From Flavobacterium sp. 270 (GTDB lineage Bacteria > Bacteroidota > Bacteroidia > Flavobacteriales > Flavobacteriaceae): DNA of 64,000 nt. Positions 21,173-30,331 of the stretch are shown here, piece by piece. The stretch spans positions 1,240,001 through 1,304,000 of the forward strand of contig NZ_SODM01000001.1 in the NCBI RefSeq assembly GCF_004368785.1, read 5' to 3'. Numbering within the stretch: position 1 is the first letter of the stretch; every line of letters starts with the position of its first letter. The notes under the pieces were generated by a model that was given only the letters and a program-made list of their open reading frames with translations, was not told where the DNA came from and did no database searches. Made by a program: the position numbers and the translations under genes.

Positions 21173-22702
21173 TTATTCCCACTCAATTGTTGCTGGTGGT
21201 TTTGAGCTTATATCGTAAACAACACGATTCACACCTTTTACTTTATTAATAATGTCGTTAGACACTTTCATCAAGAAATCATAAGGTAAGTGAACCCAGT
21301 CAGCCGTCATACCGTCGGTAGATTCTACAGCTCTTAGCGCTACTACTTTTTCGTAAGTACGCTCATCACCCATCACACCTACACTATTTACAGGAAGCAA
21401 GATTGCTCCAGCCTGCCAAACTTTGTCGTATAATCCCCAAGATTTTAATCCTTCGATAAAAACTGAATCTACATCTTGCAGAATCTGAACTTTCTCTGGC
21501 GTAATATCTCCTAAAATCCTAATTGATAATCCAGGTCCCGGGAAAGGGTGTCTCCCTAATAATTCTGGATCTATTCCTAAAGTAGCTCCAACTCGTCGTA
21601 CTTCATCTTTGAAAAGCATTCTAAGCGGTTCTACAATTTTTAATTTCATATAATCTGGCAATCCACCAACATTGTGGTGCGATTTAATTGTAGCCGATGG
21701 TCCTTTTACAGAAACCGACTCAATAACGTCAGGATAAATAGTTCCTTGTGCCAGCCATTTTACGTCTTCGATTAAGTGTGATTCATCATCAAAAACTTCG
21801 ATAAATACACGACCAATTGTTTTACGTTTGGTTTCCGGATCGCTGATTCCGGCTAATTCGCCAAGAAAACGATCTCCTGCATCTACTCCTTTTACGTTTA
21901 ATCCCATTCCTTTGTATTGATCTAATACATTTTGGAATTCGTTTTTACGCAATAAACCGTTATTTACAAAAATACAGTATAGGTTTTCGCCAATTGCTTT
22001 ATTTAATAAAACAGCTGCTACAGTAGAATCTACTCCGCCAGAAAGTCCTAAAACTACTTTATCGTTTCCTAGTTTCTCTTTTAACTCTGCTACCATTTCT
22101 TCTACGAAAGCACCTGGTGTAAAGTTTTGAGGAACTTCGGCAATTTTTACTAAAAAGTTCTCCAGCATTTTTGATCCATCTGTAGAATGGAAAACTTCTG
22201 GATGATATTGAATTCCATAAGTAGTTTCGCCTTCAATTTTATAAGCAGCAAATTCTACATCATTTGTGCTTGCCAATTTTACTCCGTTTGTCGGTAAAGC
22301 TTTGATACTATCGCTGTGGCTCATCCAAACCTGGCTGTTTTCTGAAACGCCATCAAAGAAAACTTCGTTCTCTTTTATATAAGATAAGTTAGCTCTTCCG
22401 TATTCTCTTGTGTTAGAAGCTGCAACTTCACCTCCACTAAAATGAGATAAATACTGCGCTCCGTAACAAACCGCTAACATTGGAAGCTTGCCTCGAATTT
22501 GAGATAAATCAGGATGCGGCGCATCTTCTGCTCTTACAGAAAATGGACTTCCTCCTAAAATTACTGCTTTATAAGGTGATAAATCACTAGGAAAGTGATT
22601 GTAAGGGAAAATTTCGCAGAATATATTTAATTCGCGAACTCTACGCGCAATAAGCTGTGTGTATTGCGATCCGAAATCTAAAATAAGTACGTTGTGTTGC
22701 AT
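21173..22702 (-). CDS. guaA: GMP synthase (glutamine-hydrolysing)
   Basis: Makes GMP from XMP, ATP and glutamine. The N-terminal class I amidotransferase has LAVCYGAQ (nucleophile Cys79) and [10 protein letters not shown] (His/Glu). The ATP pyrophosphatase domain has GLSGGVDST, and the C-terminal dimerisation domain ends with [14 protein letters not shown], the family terminus. I start at [11 protein letters not shown] (22702); two more residues are possible from 22708. The 509-residue length is normal. Confidence 0.97.
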   Translation of the reverse strand: MQHNVLILDFGSQYTQLIARRVRELNIFCEIFPYNHFPSDLSPYKAVILGGSPFSVRAEDAPHPDLSQIRGKLPMLAVCYGAQYLSHFSGGEVAASNTREYGRANLSYIKENEVFFDGVSENSQVWMSHSDSIKALPTNGVKLASTNDVEFAAYKIEGETTYGIQYHPEVFHSTDGSKMLENFLVKIAEVPQNFTPGAFVEEMVAELKEKLGNDKVVLGLSGGVDSTVAAVLLNKAIGENLYCIFVNNGLLRKNEFQNVLDQYKGMGLNVKGVDAGDRFLGELAGISDPETKRKTIGRVFIEVFDDESHLIEDVKWLAQGTIYPDVIESVSVKGPSATIKSHHNVGGLPDYMKLKIVEPLRMLFKDEVRRVGATLGIDPELLGRHPFPGPGLSIRILGDITPEKVQILQDVDSVFIEGLKSWGLYDKVWQAGAILLPVNSVGVMGDERTYEKVVALRAVESTDGMTADWVHLPYDFLMKVSNDIINKVKGVNRVVYDISSKPPATIEWE

Positions 22703-22776
22703 GCGCAAAAATACTTTTTATATTTTAAAATGAAAAATCGGATTCATGAAAAAAAATATTTTTTTTTCATTTGAGC

Positions 22777-22862
22777 TGCTAAGATGCTAAGAATCTAAGG
22801 TTCTGAGGTTTTAGACGAGATGAAAACTTAGAAGCTCAGCACCTTAGAAACTTAGAAGCTTC
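22777..22862. repeat. CTAAG/CTTAG imperfect palindrome
   Basis: GCTAAGATGCTAAGAATCTA followed by AGGTTCTGAGG is mirrored imperfectly by CTTAGAAGCTCAGCACC and TTAGAAACTTAGAAGC. It lies in the 218-base gap between the divergent guaA and lipoprotein genes, where promoters for both must also lie. It is of the same word family as 8862-8895 and 14042-14076. Confidence 0.5.
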
Positions 22863-22920
22863 CAAAAAATCCATATCTCAAAATCTTTCGTAAATACCAA
22901 AAACCCATTTAAACCAAACT

Positions 22921-23448
22921 ATGAAATCAAAATTAATTGCCCTTTCTTTATTCTTAGCTGTATTAGTAAGTTCTTGTAGTGCTGTTGATGATTTATTGAG
23001 TTTTACTATTTCGAATCAGGCTTCGATAAAAATTAAAAGTACTTCGCCAATCAATCTGCCTTCAGAAATTATTACGCCGGATGTAACTACTAACTCTTCC
23101 ACAGAATTTGCAAACAACAAAACAAAAGCAAATCTGGTAAAAGATGTAAAACTAAGATCACTGCAACTTACAATTGACAGTCCTTCGGGCAAAACTTTTA
23201 CATTCTTAAAATCCATTCATTTGTATATTTCGACTACAAATTCTGATGAAATTGAATTGGCGTATCAAGACAATATCAACTCTTCTATGAATACGATTGA
23301 TTTGATTTGTACCGATAAAAGATTAGATCAATATATTAAGGCTGACAGTTATAAAATTAGAACTCAGGTTACTTTAAAAGAAACTTTAACTCAAGATGTA
23401 ACGGTAAAAGCAGCTATGAAGTTTAAAGTAACGGCAGATCCGTTTTAA
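22921..23448 (+). CDS. small lipoprotein of unknown function
   Basis: A 175-residue protein with a lipoprotein signal: hydrophobic residues 5-16 then VSSC, so Cys19 would be lipidated. The mature part looks all-beta, with a central segment (about 70-170) of alternating hydrophobic residues. It has no motif I know. It is followed by a long imperfect palindrome that may end its transcript. Confidence 0.65.
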   Translation: MKSKLIALSLFLAVLVSSCSAVDDLLSFTISNQASIKIKSTSPINLPSEIITPDVTTNSSTEFANNKTKANLVKDVKLRSLQLTIDSPSGKTFTFLKSIHLYISTTNSDEIELAYQDNINSSMNTIDLICTDKRLDQYIKADSYKIRTQVTLKETLTQDVTVKAAMKFKVTADPF

Positions 23449-23467
23449 AAAAGAGTCAAAAAAATTC

Positions 23468-23530
23468 AAAGCAACAAAGGTTCAGAGAAATAAAGTATAA
23501 TTACTTTGTTTCTCTGAACCTTTTGCTTTT
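23468..23530. terminator. long imperfect hairpin (repeat-like) after the lipoprotein gene
   Basis: Arms of about 29 bases with a few mismatches contain AAAGGTTCAGAGAAA and its complement TTTCTCTGAACCTTT around a six-base loop. It can act as a terminator, but the same AAGGTTCA/GAACCTTTG words occur at 26379-26456, so it also belongs to a dispersed repeat family. The remaining gap to poxB shows nothing else. Confidence 0.55.
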
Positions 23531-23719
23531 TAAGAAAAGTTAAAACTTTAAAAAAGAAAAAAGACTCCTTTATTTTTTCATTAAATTTATAGAACTGAAT
23601 ATAATCTTCTTTGCAATCCTTAAATATTAAGGATAGCGCAATCTTCATTATTTCAACCCATAAAACTAACTAGCATAACCAATGTTGCACCACAATTATT
23701 AATATTAAAAATATAATTT

Positions 23720-25456
23720 ATGAGTAAAATAGTTGCAGAACAGTTAGTTGAAATGTTGGTCGAAGCTGGAGTAAAACGAGTATATGCCGTGACCGGTGAT
23801 AGTTTAAATTATTTTAATGATGCAATACGAAGAAACGGTAAAATAAAATGGATTCATGTACGCCATGAAGAAGTTGGTGCTTATGCTGCTGCTGCTGAAG
23901 CTGAGTTAGACGGTTTTGCGGTCTGCGCCGGAAGCTGTGGCCCGGGACATGTACATTTAATCAACGGCTTGTACGATGCGCACCGCTCGCACGTACCTTT
24001 ATTAGCTATTGCCTCGACGATCAATACTGGAGAAATGGGAATGGATTATTTTCAGGAAACCAATACAATTAAACTTTTTGATGATTGCAGCTGTTACAAT
24101 CAGATGATTATGACGGCAGAACAAGCACCTCGAATTATACAAACTGCCATACAACATGCGTTTGGCAAAAAAGGTGTAGCTGTTATTGGTTTACCCGGAG
24201 ATGTTTCTGAACTAAAAGCGGTTGAAAGCAATATATCTACACAATATTTTCATTGCAATCCCGTAATCAGACCTTCTGATCAGGAATTACAATTGTTAGC
24301 AAAAGCAATTAATGAAAGCACAAAAATAACTTTGTTTTGTGGTATTGGTGCAGAAAAAGCACACGATCAGGTTGTACAATTATCCCATCATATCAAAGCG
24401 CCTGTGGGATATTCATTTCGAGGAAAAATGAGCATTCAGCCTAATAATCCAAATGAAATTGGTATGACAGGATTACTCGGCCAGCCTTCTGCTTATCACA
24501 GTATGCATGAGTCGCATCTTGTGTTATTATTAGGAACTGATTTTCCGTACGATAAATTTATGCCGACAGATAACAAAATCATTCAGATAGATACAAGCTC
24601 TGAACGTTTGGGCAGACGAGCCAATCTTTATATGGGATTATGCGGTGATGTTGCTAATACCATAGACGCTTTACTTCCATTATTAGAAGCAAAAACAGAT
24701 GATAGTTTTTTACAGGCACAGCTTAAATTGTACGCGACGGTAAAAGAAAACATGAATACTTATATTGAAGATAACGGTGATGAAGACACGATTCAGCCCG
24801 AATATCTTGCTCATATTATTGATAAACTAGCAGATAATAACGCCATTTTTACTGTTGATACGGGAATGACCTGTGTATGGGGAGCGCGTTTTATAAAAGG
24901 TACCGGCGAACGTAAAATGCTGGGGTCTTTTAATCACGGATCGATGGCCAATGCAATGCCAATGGCTATTGGTGCAGCTTTGGCTCATCCGGAAAAACAA
25001 GTTATTGCAATGTGCGGCGATGGCGGTTTATCTATGCTGCTGGGTGATTTAGCAACAATCAATCAATACAAGATTCCTGTTAAAATCATTGTTTTTAATA
25101 ATCGTGCTTTGGGAATGGTAAAACTTGAAATGGAAGTTAACGGTCTGCCGGATAATGAAACCAATATGGTAAATCCAGATTTTGGATTAATTGCCCAGGC
25201 AATGGGATTTGAAGGTATAAATGTTCATAAACCGGAAGAAGTTGAAAGCGCTATTAAAAAAGCTTTTTTACACGATGGTCCTGTTTTACTAAATGTTTTT
25301 ACAAATCCAAATGCATTGGCAATGCCGCCAAAAGTAGATTGGGAACAAGTTACGGGAATGGCAAAATCAATGACAAAATTAATGCTGGGTGGTAAAATGG
25401 AGGAAGTTCTTGATACTATAAAATCTAATTATAAACACTTAAAAGAAGGTTTATAA
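23720..25456 (+). CDS. poxB: pyruvate dehydrogenase (quinone) / pyruvate oxidase, PoxB-type
   Basis: A 578-residue ThDP- and FAD-dependent enzyme that decarboxylates pyruvate to acetate and CO2, passing electrons to the quinone pool. The three domains are visible. The ThDP pyrimidine domain has RHEEVGAYAAAAEAEL (Glu near residue 51) and AVCAGSCGPGHVHLINGL, close to E. coli PoxB. The middle FAD domain spans about 185-350. The C-terminal domain has the ThDP motif GDGGLSMLLGDLATINQYKI. The last about 25 residues form an amphipathic tail like the lipid-activated membrane tail of PoxB. The gene is monocistronic, so a role in overflow or respiratory acetate formation is likely. Confidence 0.88.
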   Translation: MSKIVAEQLVEMLVEAGVKRVYAVTGDSLNYFNDAIRRNGKIKWIHVRHEEVGAYAAAAEAELDGFAVCAGSCGPGHVHLINGLYDAHRSHVPLLAIASTINTGEMGMDYFQETNTIKLFDDCSCYNQMIMTAEQAPRIIQTAIQHAFGKKGVAVIGLPGDVSELKAVESNISTQYFHCNPVIRPSDQELQLLAKAINESTKITLFCGIGAEKAHDQVVQLSHHIKAPVGYSFRGKMSIQPNNPNEIGMTGLLGQPSAYHSMHESHLVLLLGTDFPYDKFMPTDNKIIQIDTSSERLGRRANLYMGLCGDVANTIDALLPLLEAKTDDSFLQAQLKLYATVKENMNTYIEDNGDEDTIQPEYLAHIIDKLADNNAIFTVDTGMTCVWGARFIKGTGERKMLGSFNHGSMANAMPMAIGAALAHPEKQVIAMCGDGGLSMLLGDLATINQYKIPVKIIVFNNRALGMVKLEMEVNGLPDNETNMVNPDFGLIAQAMGFEGINVHKPEEVESAIKKAFLHDGPVLLNVFTNPNALAMPPKVDWEQVTGMAKSMTKLMLGGKMEEVLDTIKSNYKHLKEGL

Positions 25457-25486
25457 AATTGTATTTAAAATATTAAAACGGAGAAA

Positions 25487-25512
25487 AATTAGAATCAGAA
25501 ATGGTTCTAATT
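25487..25512. terminator. convergent hairpin between poxB and the next gene
   Basis: An AATTAGAATC / GGTTCTAATT stem with one G-T pair and a six-base loop. It ends 56 bases after the poxB stop and overlaps the stop codon of the converging gene. AT-rich, so strength is uncertain. Confidence 0.5.
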
Positions 25513-26224
25513 ATTCTTTCGTAACTACAATAGATGCTTTGAAACCTGCTGCCAGATTGTCCCAATAATCATTGGTTACTAAAGTTCCTTTATCATCATA
25601 AACTCTAATTTCTGCAGTGTTTCCTCCTAAAGAACCGATGTTTAGCGCTTCAAAATCTAATTTATTAAATCCGTCTACCAGATTAATTTGTACGGATTGA
25701 AAACTGGCATCTAATAACACCTGACTTCTAATTACCTGATCATTAGACGAAACTTTGACTAAATCACCGTCGATGGCGCCAAAATCACGGAATTTTACAA
25801 TAAAATATTTTGATTTGGTTTTAAAGTCTCCCAACGAAATATTTTTCTTTACTAATTCTCCTCTGCCTTCTTTTAGTCCGGCAGCTTTTAGCGCTTTATC
25901 CAGATCTTTTTCCATTTTATCTACATAACGATCGCCGGGATTGGCAAAATCATTTTCTGTAGACATGGTAAATTTGCTTTTTTCTTCGCCAATCTGAAAT
26001 TTTGATTTTGGAGTAATGCTCGTATGCTCAAAAACGTTTGGCGTTTTGATGCTTGGCACATCCATATTATCGGCCTGAGGGTCTTTTACCTCAGGAATTG
26101 GAGTCTTTTTGGGTTTTGCTCCAAACTTTGGAGCGGGAATCGGCTTATATTTAGTACCAAACTCTGTTTGAGCTGATACCACTATAGTAGTAAAAAATAA
26201 TATGAAAAATAAAATCTGCTTCAT
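25511..26224 (-). CDS. exported protein of unknown function
   Basis: A 237-residue protein with a signal peptide (1-18, ending VVSAQ). It has a Pro/Lys-rich segment (about 27-55) with repeated KPKKTPIPE-like words, then a charged helical part (about 95-125). The C-terminal beta-domain (about 135-237) has SKYFIVKFRDFGAIDGDLVKV and an EIRVYDDKG strand, reminiscent of a secreted beta-sandwich. I do not recognise a named family. It is monocistronic between poxB and the next minus-strand gene. Confidence 0.65.
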   Translation of the reverse strand: MKQILFFILFFTTIVVSAQTEFGTKYKPIPAPKFGAKPKKTPIPEVKDPQADNMDVPSIKTPNVFEHTSITPKSKFQIGEEKSKFTMSTENDFANPGDRYVDKMEKDLDKALKAAGLKEGRGELVKKNISLGDFKTKSKYFIVKFRDFGAIDGDLVKVSSNDQVIRSQVLLDASFQSVQINLVDGFNKLDFEALNIGSLGGNTAEIRVYDDKGTLVTNDYWDNLAAGFKASIVVTKE

Positions 26225-26378
26225 TAAATAAGTATTATCGAATCGGCTTTTATAATTTGTATAAAATCAATAGCATAGCATCACAAAAATAGTATTATTT
26301 AATTACGCTCTGCAACTTTAAGACATTTATAACAATATATTAGGCTAATTTTTGGAATCAAAAAACTTGCCAAAAAAA

Positions 26379-26456
26379 GAAGTTCAAAGGAACAAAAGTT
26401 CAAAGACATAAAGACTATTTGTCCCTAAACCTCTGCCCCTCTGAACCTTTGAACCT
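26379..26456. repeat. AAGTTCAAAGGAAC inverted repeat
   Basis: AAGTTCAAAGGAAC at about 26380-26393 is mirrored by GAACCTTTGAACCT at 26443-26456 with TTCAAAGACATAAAG between. It shares words with the hairpin at 23468-23530. It lies downstream of the 26479-26892 lipoprotein gene and could end its transcript. Confidence 0.5.
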
Positions 26457-26478
26457 ATAAACCTTATTTAAAAAATCT

Positions 26479-26892
26479 CTAATTAACTTTAATAAGGGTT
26501 GTAGAAATGGTAGACAAATCGAGTGTTTTACCTATACTGTAGAAAAAGAATGTATAATCAGGCTGTGTAACTCCTGCATTCATACTATCGATAAAAGCTA
26601 ATTTTTCGTATAAAGTACCGTCAGTAGTTTTTACACTAAACTTAACTGCATAATTGCCGTCTTTTGTTCGATCATAATCAAGTTTAGAAGAGTTTGTAAC
26701 ATCAAAATCAATTATTACCTGATTTGCGCTGGGTTTGTCGTCAACTTTACTAATCATCAATTTAAAATCAGAGGCTTTTATAGACGGCAGCGTTGTATTG
26801 TCCTCATCATTGTGAGAACAATTTGTAAATACAATTGATAAACTCAATAGGAGAATTAGATTAATGGCTTTTAGTAATGATAATCTGTTCAT
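26479..26892 (-). CDS. small lipoprotein of unknown function
   Basis: A 137-residue protein with a lipoprotein signal (residues about 8-24, FTNC, Cys25 lipidated) and an acidic HNDEDN linker. The mature domain is about 100 residues of beta-strand-like sequence (FKLMISKVDDKPSANQVIIDFDVTNSS), compatible with an Ig-like fold. No family is recognised. It is isolated; the 265-base upstream gap to dnaJ is AT-rich and holds divergent promoters but no motif I could fix. Confidence 0.6.
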   Translation of the reverse strand: MNRLSLLKAINLILLLSLSIVFTNCSHNDEDNTTLPSIKASDFKLMISKVDDKPSANQVIIDFDVTNSSKLDYDRTKDGNYAVKFSVKTTDGTLYEKLAFIDSMNAGVTQPDYTFFFYSIGKTLDLSTISTTLIKVN

Positions 26893-27157
26893 AAATTATA
26901 AAATTATAGTTAGTAAATATTCTAATCGGTTATAATAAAAATACATTTTAGTAGATTTAATCTTACAATATTAAATCTAAAATATAATTAAATAAAATAT
27001 TTTGTAAGTTTTAACATATAAAAAATACAAAAACAAAACACACTATTAATTTGAAAAATTGTATCTCTAAAAAATTCTCACAAAAAAGCTTTATCTTTCT
27101 TGATAAGTAGTGAGTTTATCATTAAATTCAATACTTTAATTTTTTAAATCTTAAAAA

Positions 27158-28075
27158 ATGGATTATATCGATTATTATAAGGCGTTAGACATTACCAAAA
27201 CAGCTACGGAAGCCGATATAAAAAAAGCATATCGAAAAGCAGCGCGCAAATATCATCCTGATCTGAATCCGAATGATAAAGAAGCCGAGAAAAAATTCAA
27301 AGAAATAAACGAAGCGAATGAAGTTTTGAGTAATCCGGAAAATCGTAAGAAGTACGACAAATACGGAAAAGACTGGAAACACGCTGATGAATTTGAAAAA
27401 GCCGGTTACGATCCAAATCAGCAACAGCAACAGCGAACAAGGCAGCAAAGCAGTCAGGGCTATTCTGATTTTGGAGGCGATTTCTCCGGAAGCGACTTTT
27501 CTGATTTCTTTAATTCTATGTATGGCTCGGCAAATAGCGGCAGAACGCAGTCTAAATACAGAGGTCAGGATTTTAATGCAGAATTACAACTCGATTTGGC
27601 TTCGGCTTACACGACACACAAACAGAGTTTAACGGTTAACGGAAAAAACATTCGAATTACAATTCCGGCAGGTGTAGAAAACGGACAGGTTATAAAAATT
27701 CCAAATCACGGCGGCGCTGGTGCAAACGGCGGACCGAATGGTGATTTGTATATTACTTTTTTAATCGATAACAATTCTGATTTTAAAAGGGAAGGAAATA
27801 ATTTATACGCAGATGTTCCGCTTGATTTATACACTGCCGTTTTGGGCGGCGAAATAAATGTAAACACTTTTGACGGTAAAGTAAAGATTAAAGTACCGGC
27901 AGAAACGCAGACAGGAACTAAAGTAAAACTAAAAGGAAAAGGATTTCCGATCTATAAAAAGGACAATCAGTTTGGTGATTTATATATTACTTATACTTTA
28001 AAAACGCCGATGAAATTGTCTGATAAAGAGAAAGAATTGTTTCAGGAATTAGCAAAAATTAGAAATCATGAGTAG
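27158..28075 (+). CDS. cbpA: DnaJ-type co-chaperone CbpA
   Basis: A 305-residue Hsp40 without the cysteine-rich zinc domain, hence CbpA (type II) rather than DnaJ. The J-domain (1-66) holds HPD (KYHPDLNP), followed by a Q- and G/S-rich linker (about 85-130) and two C-terminal substrate-binding beta-domains (about 135-300, with PAGVENGQVIKIPNHGG and AETQTGTKVKLKGKGFP). It stimulates DnaK and may bind DNA. Its stop overlaps the next start by 8 bases, and that partner (CbpM) confirms the call. Confidence 0.92.
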   Translation: MDYIDYYKALDITKTATEADIKKAYRKAARKYHPDLNPNDKEAEKKFKEINEANEVLSNPENRKKYDKYGKDWKHADEFEKAGYDPNQQQQQRTRQQSSQGYSDFGGDFSGSDFSDFFNSMYGSANSGRTQSKYRGQDFNAELQLDLASAYTTHKQSLTVNGKNIRITIPAGVENGQVIKIPNHGGAGANGGPNGDLYITFLIDNNSDFKREGNNLYADVPLDLYTAVLGGEINVNTFDGKVKIKVPAETQTGTKVKLKGKGFPIYKKDNQFGDLYITYTLKTPMKLSDKEKELFQELAKIRNHE

Positions 28076-28373
28076 TAAAAATTTAATTCAGATAAGACAA
28101 TTTTGTTTGTATCACGAAATTGAAAATACTTTTATAACAGAGCTTCATAATTATGGTCTGGTTAAAATTATTATTCAGGAAGACGATGAATATTTAGAAC
28201 CTGAACAACTGCCTTCTGTCGAAAAAATGATCCGAATGCATTACGATCTTAAAATTAATATGGAAGGAATTGATGCCATTGCTCATTTATTAAATAAAAT
28301 CGAAGTTTTACAGCAAAACCTAACGGCTTCTCAGAATAAACTCCGCCTTTATGAAGAAAATAAATCTGAATAA
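28068..28373 (+). CDS. cbpM: chaperone modulator CbpM
   Basis: A 101-residue MerR-like helical protein that in E. coli binds the CbpA J-domain and blocks its activity. Here it has the expected layout: a beta-hairpin around YHEIENTFITELHNYGLVKI, then HTH-like helices with PEQLPSVEKMIRMHYDL and a C-terminal coiled coil. The start codon lies inside the end of cbpA, as in other cbpA-cbpM pairs, so translation is coupled. Confidence 0.85.
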   Translation: MSSKNLIQIRQFCLYHEIENTFITELHNYGLVKIIIQEDDEYLEPEQLPSVEKMIRMHYDLKINMEGIDAIAHLLNKIEVLQQNLTASQNKLRLYEENKSE

Positions 28374-28527
28374 TTGAGATTCAAAATATCACAAAAAAGA
28401 ATGATTTACAGTATGATTCAACCCAAATTAATCTCTTTTTGAAGAGCAGATTTTATAAATTGCAACGTAATTAATTAACCTGAATTTGTTTTAAAACTTG
28501 ACAAAACAAATCCGCAAAACATAAAAA

Positions 28528-28914
28528 ATGAAAAGAGAAAACATCTTAACAGGATCACCGTGGGAAGACAAAATGGGATATTGCCGCGCTGTAAGAATTG
28601 GGAATATCATTGAAGTTTCTGGAACTGTAGCTGTAGTTGACGGGGAAAAAGTTAAAGCTGATGATGCTTACGCTCAAACTTATAACATTTTGGAACGTGT
28701 TGAAAAAGTATTACAGGATTTGAATGTTGGAATGAAAGATGTTATTAGAACCCGTATTTTCACCACTGATATTACTTCTTTTGAAGAGGTTGCAAGAGCG
28801 CACGCTTCTTTTTTTAAAGATGTAAAACCTACAACTGGTTTTTATGAAATCAGCAAACTGGTTGCTCCTGAGTATTTAGTTGAAATTGAATTTACTGCTG
28901 TGGTGCAGGAATAA
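28528..28914 (+). CDS. RidA family reactive imine/enamine deaminase
   Basis: A 128-residue YjgF/YER057c/UK114 protein. It has GSPWEDKMGYCRAVRIGNIIEVSG at the start, AYAQTYNILERVEKVL in the middle and the signature VIRTRIFTTDI with the conserved Arg, plus KLVAPEYLVEIEF with the strand that lines the pocket. RidA members hydrolyse reactive 2-aminoacrylate-like imines. It is followed by a palindromic element and a CLC-type gene. Confidence 0.85.
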   Translation: MKRENILTGSPWEDKMGYCRAVRIGNIIEVSGTVAVVDGEKVKADDAYAQTYNILERVEKVLQDLNVGMKDVIRTRIFTTDITSFEEVARAHASFFKDVKPTTGFYEISKLVAPEYLVEIEFTAVVQE

Positions 28915-28923
28915 TATTTTTTT

Positions 28924-29083
28924 TTGCCACGAATTGCACGAATTGTTTTTCGGTTGTCAGCCTGAGCGGAGTCGAAGGCTCATGCTGGATCGGGCTTCGA
29001 CTCCGTTCAGCCTGACAAAAGATTTTTTATTCTTATCAATTAAAGCAAATCAAATTCGTGTAAATTTGTGCAATTCGAGGCAA
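28924..29083. repeat. palindromic REP pair with outer inverted flanks
   Basis: Nested inverted repeats between ridA and the CLC gene. The outer arms at 28924-28944 and 29063-29083 carry TTGCCACGAATTGCAC and its complement with few mismatches. The inner arms at 28954-28977 and 28994-29017 read TTGTCAGCCTGAGCGGAGTC and reverse complement with two mismatches. The same left word TTGTCAGGCTGAGCG starts the elements at 40602 and 41298. This is typical of REP/REPIN elements, normally moved by a REP-associated tyrosine transposase that is absent here. Confidence 0.75.
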
Positions 29084-29101
29084 ACCATTTTAAAATCATT
29101 A

Positions 29102-30331
29102 ATGACAATTCCAGACTCAAAACAATTAGTGTTAGACCTATTCAAATGGATTATCATTTGTGTTTTGATTGGCTTTTTTTCTGGTTCTGCGTCGGCATTT
29201 TTTTTGGTTTCTTTAGAATGGGTTACACAATTTAGAATTCATCACGACTGGATTATCTGGCTTTTGCCAATTGGCGGATTTCTCGTTGGTTTAAGTTATT
29301 ATTATTGGGGCGAATCTGTTGTAAAAGGCAATAACTTATTGCTTGAAGAATACGAAAATCCCAAGAAAGTAATTCCGTTTAAAATGGCTCCTTTAGTTCT
29401 TTTAGGAACCTTACTTACACATTTATTTGGAGGTTCTGCAGGACGCGAAGGTACAGCAGTACAGATGGGAGGCGCAATTGCAGATCAGTTTACGAAGCTT
29501 TTTAAACTTGATAATTCAGAACGCAAGATTTTAATTATTTTGGGAATAAGCGCTGGTTTTGCATCCGTTTTTGGAACGCCTTTGGCCGGAGCTGTTTTTG
29601 CTTTAGAGGTTTTATATTTTAGTAAAATCAATTTCAAAAGTATTGTCTTAAGTTTTCTTACCGCTTATGCCGCTTATTTTACCGTAGAATTTTGGCAGGT
29701 TAAACACACGCATTACAGCATTCCAAATGTTCCGGAAATTACGCTGACCAATTTATTTTATACCCTTATAATCAGCATTTTGTTCGGACTTGCTGCTTTA
29801 TTATTTTCCAGAAGTACTCATTTTTGGAGTTCACTTTTTTCAAAAATAAAATATCCGCCGCTAAGACCTTTTATTGGCGGTATCTTTTTAGCCGTTGCAA
29901 TTGCTGGTTTTGGCTTTACAAAATTCTCGGGATTAGGAGTTCCGGAAATTGTAGATTCATTTTCAAATCCAAATCAATGGTACGATTTTCTACTTAAAAT
30001 TTTATTCACAGGATTTACGCTTGGATGCGGTTTTAAGGGTGGCGAAGTAACACCTTTATTCTTTGTTGGCGCCACTTTAGGAAGCGCTTTATCTCTTATT
30101 GTTCCGATGCCAATTGCACTTCTGGCCGGAATTGGTTTTGTTGCCGTATTTTCGGGCGCAACCCACACTCCTATTGCCTGCACGATCATGGGAATGGAAT
30201 TATTTGGCATTGCTCCGGGAATTTTCATCGCCATTGCCTGCACAATTGCTTATTTTTCTTCAGGTTCTGTAGGGATTTATAAATCGCAGATTGTCAAAGG
30301 GGCTAAGTATAAGTTGTACCAATATTTTTAA
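29102..30331 (+). CDS. CLC-type ion channel/antiporter, fluoride-type signature
   Basis: A 409-residue CLC membrane protein with about ten or more helices. I start at 29102 (MTIPDSKQLV) because the longer frame to 28880 runs through the palindromic repeat. GREGT (114-118) carries the external gating Glu116. The GSGIP chloride-selectivity motif of ordinary CLCs is not present at the expected place; instead the loop reads GNNLL (76-80), like the GNNLI of CLC-F fluoride/proton antiporters. The later GLGVPE and GGEVTPLFFVGATLG are normal CLC features. CLC-F would export fluoride. No fluoride riboswitch is visible upstream, so the specificity is inferred only from this motif. Confidence 0.85.
   Translation: MTIPDSKQLVLDLFKWIIICVLIGFFSGSASAFFLVSLEWVTQFRIHHDWIIWLLPIGGFLVGLSYYYWGESVVKGNNLLLEEYENPKKVIPFKMAPLVLLGTLLTHLFGGSAGREGTAVQMGGAIADQFTKLFKLDNSERKILIILGISAGFASVFGTPLAGAVFALEVLYFSKINFKSIVLSFLTAYAAYFTVEFWQVKHTHYSIPNVPEITLTNLFYTLIISILFGLAALLFSRSTHFWSSLFSKIKYPPLRPFIGGIFLAVAIAGFGFTKFSGLGVPEIVDSFSNPNQWYDFLLKILFTGFTLGCGFKGGEVTPLFFVGATLGSALSLIVPMPIALLAGIGFVAVFSGATHTPIACTIMGMELFGIAPGIFIAIACTIAYFSSGSVGIYKSQIVKGAKYKLYQYF

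Noticed and set aside
22706..22713. -7 promoter motif (minus-strand TATTTTTG) before guaA
   Set aside because: It matches the consensus, but it ends four bases before the guaA start, leaving no room for a leader; it would need leaderless translation, for which I have no support.
23466..23648. 60-residue frame on the minus strand after the small lipoprotein gene
   Set aside because: It runs through the imperfect palindrome at 23468-23530 and is rich in Lys and Phe without any domain, so it is a by-product of the repeat and not a gene.
28374..28527. Fluoride riboswitch upstream of ridA and the CLC gene
   Set aside because: I searched by eye for the conserved GGNGATGG and GCTGATG elements of the crcB motif and found none, in this gap or in the 28915-29101 gap.
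28880..29101. 74-residue N-terminal extension of the CLC protein
   Set aside because: It overlaps the end of ridA and reads the palindromic element, giving a basic non-membrane sequence that ordinary CLC proteins lack.
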